A stretch of DNA of 40,117 bases, from the NCBI RefSeq assembly GCF_900197875.1, contig NZ_FZMO01000346.1, positions 1 to 40,117 of the forward strand, written 5' to 3'. Below, piece after piece: positions 25,267-32,579 of the stretch; positions within the stretch are counted from its first letter, which is position 1; each line of letters opens with the position of its first letter. The translations under genes were made by a program, and so were the position numbers. This stretch comes from Frankia canadensis (lineage in GTDB: Bacteria > Actinomycetota > Actinomycetes > Frankiales > Frankiaceae). The notes beneath the pieces were generated by a model. It searched no databases and was not told where the DNA came from. It saw nothing but the letters and a program-made list of their open reading frames with translations.

Positions 25267-25875
25267 GGGGTTCTGGCGGTTGGCGCGGAACTGGTCGATG
25301 ACGACGGTGAACTGGCCGTTGACGGTGACGTCGGTGATGCCGGCGAACAGGGCGCCGGTGCCGGGCAGGGCGACGACGGTGCGGACGCAGATCACGAAGG
25401 ACGCGCCCGGTTCGAGGGTCTCGGCGCCGTCGCCGGGGTTGCCGGCGCCGCAGTCGGCGCCCGCGGGGGCGAAGTGGATCTGCGGCTCACCGGAGACGCC
25501 CTGGTCGCGCAGGGCCAGCTCGGCGGCCAGTCGGGCGCGGTCGGCGCCCTGCGTCTCGCTGTCGGCGGTGGCGAACGCGCGGCCGGCCTCACGGGCCGCC
25601 TGCGTCACGCCGAACGCGGACTTCTGCACCGCGAACACACTCAGGAACAGGTACACGAACGGGATGAGCAGCACGATCGACAGTCCGACGAATTCGATCA
25701 TCGCCGAGCCCTCGTCGCGGCCCGGCCCGCGAGCGGCCCCCAAGCCTGCCATCGGCCCCGCTCCCGGTCCCGCACCAGCCGTCCGGCCCGGGCCGGGATC
25801 GCGGCCCCAGACCATCGCCGACCAGGCGGCCGCGGCCGAGCGCCATCCCCGCCGTGCTCGTGACGTCGCTGTCAC
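25258..25875 (-). CDS. TadE/TadG-type pseudopilin-like protein, second copy
   Basis: The 205-residue protein starts at GTG 25875, overlapping the previous TGA as GTGA, with AAGGAG upstream. A Gly/Pro/Ala-rich N-terminus (about 1-50) precedes the TadE signature RDEGSAMIEFVGLSIVLLIP and a long hydrophobic helix. The remaining part is external, with AREAGRAFATAD and two cysteines (Cys in GADCGAG and FVICVR). TadE-like proteins are minor pseudopilins needed to assemble Flp pili. It is the last gene of the operon tadA-B-C-flp-tadE-tadE. Confidence 0.85.
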   Translation of the reverse strand: MTATSRARRGWRSAAAAWSAMVWGRDPGPGRTAGAGPGAGPMAGLGAARGPGRDEGSAMIEFVGLSIVLLIPFVYLFLSVFAVQKSAFGVTQAAREAGRAFATADSETQGADRARLAAELALRDQGVSGEPQIHFAPAGADCGAGNPGDGAETLEPGASFVICVRTVVALPGTGALFAGITDVTVNGQFTVVIDQFRANRQNPEP

Positions 25876-26459
25876 GGCTGCTCCTTGACGGCATGGCCGG
25901 TGACGGTGAGGGTGACGCCGTCGCCGAGCGGGACGAGCACCAGGGGCACGACGACCCGGCAGGTCACCTGGACGAGCGGGGTGTTGTCGGGTCCGTCGAC
26001 GTCGGTCCCGGTGCAGGTGGTGTCCGAGCGGCCGGGGATCGTCCGGGCGATGAGCGCCTGGGCGTAGGGGCCGCCGTCGCCGGCCGGGACGCCGAGGTTG
26101 GCGGCGTGCCGGGCGCCCTCCGCCGCGTCGGCCGCGAGCGTGTTGCGGACATAGAGGAGCAGCCCGACCTGCAGGATGCCAAGGAACAGGAACAGCAGCA
26201 GCGTCCCGACCAGGATGAACTCGACGACGGCTGATCCCGCGTCAGCTGGTTCACCCTCCACCTCGACGTCCGCGCCGACGTCGGCCGAGGCGCCCAGGTC
26301 GGCCCTGACGCCGACATCAACATTGACATCGGCACCGGCACCGGCACCGGCATCGGGCTCGACACCGGCATTGGATGTGGCCCCGGCCTCGGCCCTGGCA
26401 CCGACGCCGGCGGGATCGTCGGCGGCCGTTACGGCCGCCGGCTCACTTGCCGCCGCCAC
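25872..26459 (-). CDS. TadE-type pseudopilin-like protein, first copy
   Basis: The 195-residue protein starts at GTG 26459, inside the end of the flp-like gene. Its first 75 residues are an unusual low-complexity run of A, D, G, V and E (repeats such as ADVGADVEVEG). The TadE signature follows: DAGSAVVEFILVGTLLLFLF, then LYVRNTLAADAAEGARHAA, and an external part with two cysteines in TTCTG and VTCRV. Minor pseudopilin of the Tad apparatus. The acidic N-terminal extension lies on the cytoplasmic side and is not usual for the family; a start nearer the signature cannot be ruled out, but none has a better ribosome site. Confidence 0.83.
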   Translation of the reverse strand: MAAASEPAAVTAADDPAGVGARAEAGATSNAGVEPDAGAGAGADVNVDVGVRADLGASADVGADVEVEGEPADAGSAVVEFILVGTLLLFLFLGILQVGLLLYVRNTLAADAAEGARHAANLGVPAGDGGPYAQALIARTIPGRSDTTCTGTDVDGPDNTPLVQVTCRVVVPLVLVPLGDGVTLTVTGHAVKEQP

Positions 26460-26685
26460 CGCCGACGCCGGACACCGAGTTGATCGCCGAGTTGAACAGG
26501 TTCTGCAACGCCGGCGTCGCCAGGGTCGCGATCGCCACCACCAGCGCCGCCGTCATCACGGTGATCATCACCCAGCCGGGGACGTCACCCCGGTCGCGGT
26601 CCCGGCCGCCGCGGGAAGCGCCCCCGCCGACCGCACGCCAGGCGAGCAACCTCGCCGTCATGGCCTGCCCGATACGTCGTCCCAT
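26443..26685 (-). CDS. Flp-type small pilin-like protein
   Basis: The 80-residue protein starts at ATG 26685 with a very strong GGAGGAGGGGAC upstream, rather than at 26715. A basic N-terminus leads to DRGDVPGWVMITVMTAALVV, a single membrane helix, and a short tail ending in GGGGGK. DRGD-x-PGWVMIT is the hallmark of the actinobacterial Flp-like protein encoded between tadC and tadE; it probably forms or primes the pilus. It overlaps the next gene by 17 bp and sits 118 bp after tadC. Confidence 0.82.
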   Translation of the reverse strand: MGRRIGQAMTARLLAWRAVGGGASRGGRDRDRGDVPGWVMITVMTAALVVAIATLATPALQNLFNSAINSVSGVGGGGGK

Positions 26686-26803
26686 GTCCCCTCCTCCAAG
26701 GCTGCCGAATGCCACCGGTGGTCGGAACGCCCCACCGCGGGGTCCGGCCCCGCAGGCCAGACCCGGGCGGGTGGCCCACCACCGCGTCTCGTTCCTGGCG
26801 CGC

Positions 26804-27754
26804 TCACTGGGCGATCACCGTGAAGCTCACCAGGGCGGGATAGAACGCGAAGATCACCGTGGTCGGCAGCACCAGGAACACGACCGGGATCATCATCGCG
26901 ATCTCCTTGCGGCCACCGGCCTCCAGCAGCTGCCGCTTGCCGGCCTCGCGGACGTCCATCGCCTGGGCGCGCAGGATGTCGGCCAGCGGGGTGCCGCGCT
27001 CGATCGCGACGGCCATGCCGTCGACGAACCGGGTCAGCGGCGCGAGGGCCGTGCGCGCGGCGATGCCCTCCAGCGCCTGCACGAGCGTGGCACCGGCGCG
27101 GGCGTCGGCGAGCGCCAGGCGCAGCTCGCGGCCCAGCTCGCCATGGGTGAGCCGGCCGACCCGCTCCAGGGCGCCGATGGCCGACTCGCCGGCCGTCACC
27201 GCCAGCGCCAACAGCTCGGCGATCGTGGGGAACTCCAGCAGCATCTGGTCCTCGCGCTCGGCGATGGCCCGGGTGAGCCAGTAGTCGCGGGCGACGACAC
27301 CGCCGGCGGCACCGGCGACGATGAGCGCCACGCTGACGAGCGCGGGCGGCCCGATGCCGAGCAGCGCGCGCAGGGCCAGCAGGAACGCGCCGAGCAGCGC
27401 GCCGCACACCGCGGCGATGACCTGCTGGACGCGGAACTCGTCGATGCTGGTGCGCCCGCCCGCCTGGGTGAGACGGCGCTGCAGGGCCGCCCGGCCGCCG
27501 AGGAACCGGTCCAGCCGCGCGGCGACATCCGCCAGCAGCGGCCGCAGGAGCGCCTCGACGGCGGCGAAGCCTGGCCGGGCGCTGCTGCGCGGTCGGTCGG
27601 CGAGCAGCCGCGACGGACGCGGCGTGTCCCGCAGGTAGGGATCGACGCGGTCGGCGAGCTGGATGCGCCGGGCCCGCGGCGACCGGTAGACGATGACGAC
27701 CAGCCCGATCCCCACCAGCAGACCGAGCAGCGCCCCGGCGGCGACCATGGTCAC
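26804..27754 (-). CDS. tadC: Tad secretion inner-membrane protein TadC
   Basis: The 316-residue protein starts at GTG 27754 (or ATG 27748), overlapping the tadB stop as GTGA. It has the type II secretion F-domain layout: N-terminal membrane helix, a central pair of helices, a cytoplasmic helical region (LALAVTAGESAIGALERVGR, ELRLALADARAGATLVQALE) and a C-terminal helix pair around MIPVVFLVLPTTVIFAFYP. With TadB it forms the inner-membrane platform that couples the TadA ATPase to pilus growth. The order B then C on the same strand is the usual one. Confidence 0.9.
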   Translation of the reverse strand: MTMVAAGALLGLLVGIGLVVIVYRSPRARRIQLADRVDPYLRDTPRPSRLLADRPRSSARPGFAAVEALLRPLLADVAARLDRFLGGRAALQRRLTQAGGRTSIDEFRVQQVIAAVCGALLGAFLLALRALLGIGPPALVSVALIVAGAAGGVVARDYWLTRAIAEREDQMLLEFPTIAELLALAVTAGESAIGALERVGRLTHGELGRELRLALADARAGATLVQALEGIAARTALAPLTRFVDGMAVAIERGTPLADILRAQAMDVREAGKRQLLEAGGRKEIAMMIPVVFLVLPTTVIFAFYPALVSFTVIAQ

Positions 27755-28875
27755 GACCGCACCCCCGCTCCCCCGAAGCCGGGATCGTCATCATCCGGAT
27801 CGCCGAATCCGCCGGACCCGCCGAATCCACCAAGTCCGCCGGGTCCGCCCGCCCAGCCCCCGGTGTCGCTGCCGGGGCCGCCGCCGAAACCACCACCGGG
27901 CATCCGGGGTCCGCCGCCGGGGCCGAGCCTCGGCCGGGCGCCGGGCGGGTCCGCGGGGGGAGCGCCGCCGACGGTCGCCGCGACCGGCTCTGCGTCCGGT
28001 ACCGCGGCCGCGGTACCGCCGCGCAGCACCCGGCCTTCCTCCGGCAGCCGGCCGATCCGCCGCATCAGGACGTAGGCCAGCGCCGACACGCCACCGCCGA
28101 TCGCCAGCACCAGCACGCCGGTCGGGCTGTCGTAGGCCCGCACGTTCTGGCCGCGGGTGGCGAGCAGCAGCAGCACGATCCAGGGAGCCGCCAGCGCCAG
28201 GCGGGCGGCGTTGACCGTCCAGCCCTGCCGGGTCTCCAGCTCCGCGCGGGTGCGGGCGTCCTCGCGCAGGAAGGTCGACAGGGTGCGCAGCAGCCGGCCG
28301 AGGTCGGTGCCGCCGACCTCGCGGGCCATCCGCAGCGACTCGATGATGCGGTCGGCGACCGGGTCGGCGAGCTCGTCGGCGAGGCGGTCCAGGCAGGTCG
28401 AGAACGACCCGGTGGCGCTGTAGTCCTCACCGAAGCGGGTGAAGGCGGGGCGCAGCTGCACCGGCCCGCGCACCCCGACCGCGGCGAGGCCCTCGGGCAG
28501 CGACATGCCGGCCCGCACGGCGCTGGCGAGGTTGTCCACGACGTCGGGCCACAGCTCCCGCAGGTCGTGCATGCGGGCGTGCCGGCGGCGGACGATCAGT
28601 GTCCGCGGCAGCAGGGCCGCGAACAGCGCGAAGGCACCGGCCAGGGAGATCGTTCCGGTCAGCGCGAGCACGACGAGCCCGACCAGGACGCCGAGCGCGG
28701 CGCTGATCGCGACGAACTGCCGCGGGTTCAGGCCGCGGATGCCAGCCTGGGCGAGCAGCTCGGCGGTGGCCGTCTCCCAGCGCATGACGGTCGGGCCGGC
28801 CGAGGCGCGGGGACGGCCGCTGGTGACGATGAGGAACAGGCCGAGCCCGAACAGCAGGCCGAGGAAGATTCCCAT
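27751..28875 (-). CDS. tadB: Tad secretion inner-membrane protein TadB with Gly-rich tail
   Basis: The 374-residue protein starts at ATG 28875, sharing one base with the tadA stop. The T2SS F-domain is seen in ELWPDVVDNLASAVRAGMSL, then DRIIESLRMAREVGGTDLGR and LLRTLSTFLREDARTRAELE, with flanking membrane helices. The protein should end near residue 290. Instead it runs on for about 75 residues of Gly/Pro/Asp-rich sequence (for example GGFGGSGGFGDPDDDDPGFG), which would be cytoplasmic and disordered. This tail is unusual and may interact with TadA or TadC, or be neutral. Confidence 0.9.
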   Translation of the reverse strand: MGIFLGLLFGLGLFLIVTSGRPRASAGPTVMRWETATAELLAQAGIRGLNPRQFVAISAALGVLVGLVVLALTGTISLAGAFALFAALLPRTLIVRRRHARMHDLRELWPDVVDNLASAVRAGMSLPEGLAAVGVRGPVQLRPAFTRFGEDYSATGSFSTCLDRLADELADPVADRIIESLRMAREVGGTDLGRLLRTLSTFLREDARTRAELETRQGWTVNAARLALAAPWIVLLLLATRGQNVRAYDSPTGVLVLAIGGGVSALAYVLMRRIGRLPEEGRVLRGGTAAAVPDAEPVAATVGGAPPADPPGARPRLGPGGGPRMPGGGFGGGPGSDTGGWAGGPGGLGGFGGSGGFGDPDDDDPGFGGAGVRS

Positions 28876-30194
28876 CAGTGCTCCACCGCGATCTCGGGCC
28901 AGCCGCCGGCGGGCCGCCGGTGTGCCTGCCCGTGGGGATGGTCGTGGTCGCCCTGGGCCAACAGGGTGGGCAGGTCGTAGCCGGCGCGGGCGAAGCGGTC
29001 GGCGTGCGGCGGATAGCCGTCCGCGCGCACCAGGCCCTCCGCCCGGGTGCGGTAGATCTGGGCGATCTCGACGATGTCGCCCTCGGCCCGGCCGGGCAGG
29101 GCGACGATCTCGGTGACCCGGCGCCGGCCGGAGACGTCCTTGGCGAGGTGGACGACGAGGTCGACGCTGGCGGCGACGGTCGGCACGACGAACGCGTGGC
29201 TGACGTTCTCACCGGCGAGCAGCGGCAGCGTGCACAGCTTGGTCACGGCCTCGCGGGCCGAGTTGGCGTGCAGGCTGCACATCCCGGGCAGGCCGGAGTT
29301 CAGGGCGATGAGCAGGTCGAGCGCCTCCTCCTGACGCACCTCGCCGACGAGCAGGCGGTCCGGGCGCATCCGCAGCGCCTCCTTGACCAGCCGGCGCAGC
29401 CGGATCTCGCCGCTGCCCTCCAGGTTGGCCTGGCGGGTCTGCATCGCGACCCAGTCGGGGGCGCGCAGCTTGAGCTCGAAGACCTCCTCGCAGGAGATCA
29501 CCCGCTCGCGCGCCGGGATCGCCGAGCCGAGGCAGTTGAGCAGCGTCGTCTTGCCCGCCTGGGTGCCGCCGGCGACGATGACGTTCAGACCGGCCACCAC
29601 CGCGGCCTCGAGGAACGCGGCGGCGGCGGCGGTGATCGTGCCGAGCCCGATGAGCTCGTCAAGGCTGCCCGCGCTCAGCACGAACTTGCGGATGTTGATC
29701 GACCAGTGCACCCGGGTGACGTCCGGGATGACCACGTGCAGCCGGGAGCCGTCGGGGAGCATCGCGTCGACGAACGGCGTCGACAGGTCGACCCGGCGGC
29801 CGGACGATTTGAGCATCCGCTCGACCAGATCCTGCACCTGGTCGGCGGTCAGAATCGTCGTCGTGAGTTCGCTGCGGCCGGCGCGGGCGACGAATACCCG
29901 GCCCGGCTCATTGATCCAGATCTCCTCGATGGACGGGTCGTCGAGATGGCGCTGCAACGGGCCGAACCCCGCGACCGCGTCGTAGACCAGGCGGGCCGTG
30001 ACATCCCGGTCCACCACGGGCGGAAGGTCGCTGACGAGAACACGTTCCTCGTAGTCCGCGAGCACCTCGAGAACAAGCTGGCGCACCTGCGCGGGATCGC
30101 GCACGGGATCGAGGGAACGCCGCCGGACGAGCTCTCGGACCTCGTCCTCGACGAACGATGTGGCGTCCATCCACCCGCCGCGTGCCACCGCCAC
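28875..30194 (-). CDS. tadA: Tad/CpaF-type secretion ATPase TadA
   Basis: The 439-residue protein starts at GTG 30194, with GGAGGAG about 10 bp upstream; ATG 30170 is the alternative. It carries the full secretion-ATPase set: an N-terminal domain (about 60-180) with the family signature DPSIEEIWINEPGRVFV, Walker A GGTQAGKTTLLN (Lys215), the Asp box in ERVISCEEVFEL, Walker B DRLLVGEVR and the His box MCSLHANS. It powers pilin extension and retraction at the TadB/TadC platform. First gene of the 25.3-30.2 kb operon. Confidence 0.94.
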   Translation of the reverse strand: MAVARGGWMDATSFVEDEVRELVRRRSLDPVRDPAQVRQLVLEVLADYEERVLVSDLPPVVDRDVTARLVYDAVAGFGPLQRHLDDPSIEEIWINEPGRVFVARAGRSELTTTILTADQVQDLVERMLKSSGRRVDLSTPFVDAMLPDGSRLHVVIPDVTRVHWSINIRKFVLSAGSLDELIGLGTITAAAAAFLEAAVVAGLNVIVAGGTQAGKTTLLNCLGSAIPARERVISCEEVFELKLRAPDWVAMQTRQANLEGSGEIRLRRLVKEALRMRPDRLLVGEVRQEEALDLLIALNSGLPGMCSLHANSAREAVTKLCTLPLLAGENVSHAFVVPTVAASVDLVVHLAKDVSGRRRVTEIVALPGRAEGDIVEIAQIYRTRAEGLVRADGYPPHADRFARAGYDLPTLLAQGDHDHPHGQAHRRPAGGWPEIAVEH

Positions 30195-30790
30195 GAAACC
30201 GCTGCTCCTCCGGCTCCGCTTCTTCCTTCGCCCGGATAATTGCTACGAAGCGTAGAAAGAAGGTCACTCCAAATCAAGCCCCGACGATCGGGGCGGACGC
30301 AACAACGTTCGCACAACCTCCCATCGCCCGTCGGGCCGGGTAGGACACAGCCAGGTCACGGTGTGCACAGCGTCCCACCTTGACCACCCGATGCGTCACT
30401 CTCCGCAACTATCGTCCCGCGTGCGGAGCGAGACAGGGGCATCACGGGGCGCACATGCCGGTCGCGACCAGCCGTGTACCGACCGCCCTGGAAACGCCCG
30501 CGCGATTTCGGCCTCGAATCGTCGTCGAGGCGATAACCTCGCTGCGGTCCCTAACCCGCGCGACCGTCTTGCCACAACCGCCTGCCAGGTCGACCGGTGG
30601 TGCCTCCCCCCACCCCGCCGATCCCACCCGGTGAGCGGCCGACACCTGCCTCGGGGGTCTCTTCCGTGTCCGGTCAGCCATCGATAGCTGGGCTCGCCCG
30701 CTGCCCGCGAGTAGCCTGTCCGTCCGCTCCGGCGGCGCTGCCCGGGGCCCGGCGGGGATGTGGACCGCGCGGCCCGAAAGGGGCGGCCCG
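30195..30790. other. Divergent region between tadA and the PAS protein
   Basis: No gene supported in about 600 bp. Both neighbours read outwards, so promoters of the Tad operon (left) and the PAS gene (right) must lie here. The stretch near 30230-30280 (GAAGCGTAGAAAGAAGG) is less GC-rich than its surroundings and upstream of tadA. Open frames lack family signatures. Confidence 0.4.
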
Positions 30791-32497
30791 ATGAGCGGAA
30801 ATCGGGATTCGCAACCGTCAGACATGTTCGACACGACCGCCTGGAAAATGTTCTGGCGAATTGTCGAGAACTGCCCGGTGGCGATATTCGCGACCGATGC
30901 GGTCGGCCGGCATCTCTTTGTGAACCAGCCGTGGTCCGAACTGACCGGACTCCCCCGCGACGAGGCCGTCGGCCACGGGCTGGAGCAGATCGTCCACCCT
31001 GACGACCTCGCCACCGTCAGCGACCACTGGCGACGCCTGATCACACACGGCGACGGCTTCTCACTCCGGATCCGGCTCATCGCGCCCGGCCGGCCGGCCC
31101 CGCCCGCGATCATGCAGGCGGTGGAGACGTCCGCCGGCGACGGTCGTCGACGCATCGTCGGTACCCTCACCCCGGCCTCGCCTCCCGTGCCCGAGGGCGA
31201 CAGGCTCGCCGGCGACCTCCTCGACACCGATCTGCTCGGCGACGACCGTCTCGGCGACGACCCGCTCGAGCACGATGTCCTCGGCCGGATCGCCTTCACC
31301 GAGGATGCCTTCACCGAGGATGCCTTCACCGAGGATGCGTTCAGCGAGGATGCGTTCAGCCAGGATCTGTTCCGCCCGGACATATTCCGCCCGGACATGT
31401 TCGGCTCGGAGCTGTTCGGCCAGGAGATCCTCGGCCGGGACGCGCTCGGACCGCAGGCACCCGGACCGCAGGCACCCGGACCGTGGGCGGGCCGGGCGGA
31501 CGGCATCCTGCCCAGCGGCCCGGACCGGTACGGCATCTTCGACGGGCTCAGCGGCCACGACCCGTTCGACGAGGCCGCCCAGGCCCTCGGCGCGTCCGGC
31601 GCCGCCGACGACGACGACCAGCCTGATCATCAGGTGGACGGCCCGCGTCAGACCGGCGACCGCCCGGCGCATCGCCGCCATCCGTCCGGGTCAGGACGGG
31701 TCCCGCCGCCGGGCTCCGCCCACCCTTCCGGCACCGGCCGACGCGACACGACAAGAGAGCCCCCGTCCGGGCCACCGGCACGATCGCCCGACCAGGGCGG
31801 CTCCTCGGCCGGCGAGCCACGCTGGACGGTTCCCCGGCCGCGCCGCCCCGTCCCCGGTGAGCCGACTCCCGGCCGCGCGGGCGGGGCGAACGCCGCGGAG
31901 GAGCGTGCGCCGTCCTATCCCCGCGGGGCGCTGCCCCCGGGCGCGGAGTGGCGCGCCGCCGTCGTGCTGCACCGGAATGAGGAGGCCGACGTGCGCCCGA
32001 CGGTACCCACCGAGCTCCTCCGGCCCCACGATGACGGGGACTGTGGCTGCATGTTGGCCGAGATGCGCCGGATCGAGGAGGCCTGTCGTGATCGGGAACG
32101 CTGGCTGACGACGCTGCTCGCCGAGCTGACGACCGCGGTGCTCATAGCCGACCGGGACGGTGCCGTCGTCGCCGTCAACCAGCTGTACTGCGATCTGTTC
32201 GACCTGGCGGAGTCACCGGTCGACCTGGTCGGTACCGACTGTCGCCGGCACCTGCGTCCCCGCGCGGGCCTGGTCGACGACCCGTCCGGGTTCGCCGCCC
32301 GGCTGGACACGCTGCTGCGGCGGCGGCGGACGCTGCGCCGCGAGGCGGTGATGTTCGCCGACGGCCGGGTGCTCGAGCGCAGCCACATCGCGCTGACCTC
32401 CGCCGACGGATATCGGGGCCACCTGTGGCTCTACTGCGACGTCACCGACCGCAGGATCCTCGAAGCCGAGATCGAGGGTCTGATCTCCGGGCTCTGA
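30791..32497 (+). CDS. Two-PAS-domain protein with a five-residue repeat linker
   Basis: The 568-residue protein starts at ATG 30791 with AAAGGGGCGG upstream. The first PAS domain (about 15-125) reads FWRIVENCPVAIFATDAVGR, then LFVNQPWSELTGLPRDEAVG and IVHPDDL. The second (about 450-565) reads LAELTTAVLIADRDGAVVAV, then NQLYCDLFDLAESPVDLVG, and ends in YCDVTDRRILEAEIEGL. Between them lie about 16 tandem pentads with Phe or Leu at the middle position and Asp/Glu at the edge (DAFTE, DAFSQ, DLFRP, DIFRP, ELFGQ), then a Pro/Arg-rich disordered stretch. No kinase, cyclase or DNA-binding output is present. The second PAS ends where a kinase or GGDEF would normally follow, so it may act through a partner. 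Divergent from tadA. Confidence 0.85.
   Translation: MSGNRDSQPSDMFDTTAWKMFWRIVENCPVAIFATDAVGRHLFVNQPWSELTGLPRDEAVGHGLEQIVHPDDLATVSDHWRRLITHGDGFSLRIRLIAPGRPAPPAIMQAVETSAGDGRRRIVGTLTPASPPVPEGDRLAGDLLDTDLLGDDRLGDDPLEHDVLGRIAFTEDAFTEDAFTEDAFSEDAFSQDLFRPDIFRPDMFGSELFGQEILGRDALGPQAPGPQAPGPWAGRADGILPSGPDRYGIFDGLSGHDPFDEAAQALGASGAADDDDQPDHQVDGPRQTGDRPAHRRHPSGSGRVPPPGSAHPSGTGRRDTTREPPSGPPARSPDQGGSSAGEPRWTVPRPRRPVPGEPTPGRAGGANAAEERAPSYPRGALPPGAEWRAAVVLHRNEEADVRPTVPTELLRPHDDGDCGCMLAEMRRIEEACRDRERWLTTLLAELTTAVLIADRDGAVVAVNQLYCDLFDLAESPVDLVGTDCRRHLRPRAGLVDDPSGFAARLDTLLRRRRTLRREAVMFADGRVLERSHIALTSADGYRGHLWLYCDVTDRRILEAEIEGLISGL
31217..31450. repeat. Tandem 15-bp repeats coding pentads
   Basis: About 16 units of 15 bp. 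Those at 31292, 31307 and 31322 are identical (GCCTTCACCGAGGAT); units at 31337 and 31352 differ by a few bases, and flanking ones diverge more. The gradient from identical centre to diverged edges indicates expansion by repeated in-frame duplication. Confidence 0.85.
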
Positions 32498-32516
32498 GCG
32501 TGCGCCTCCCGCACGC
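32498..32516. terminator. Hairpin between convergent PAS and HhH genes
   Basis: GCGTGCG (32498-32504) pairs perfectly with CGCACGC (32510-32516) around CCTCC, starting at the base after the PAS stop codon. The HhH gene ends 64 bp further on from the other side. Good candidate terminator. Confidence 0.6.
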
Positions 32517-32579
32517 GTGGTCGGCGACTGCCCGCGGGCACCGGACCGGACCGCGCCGCCGCCCGCGCGTCACGACCGA

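Noticed and set aside
30442-31536. Minus-strand frame with SSVKA/SSLNA repeats
   Set aside because: The repeats are the antisense reading of the 15-bp pentad repeats of the PAS gene.
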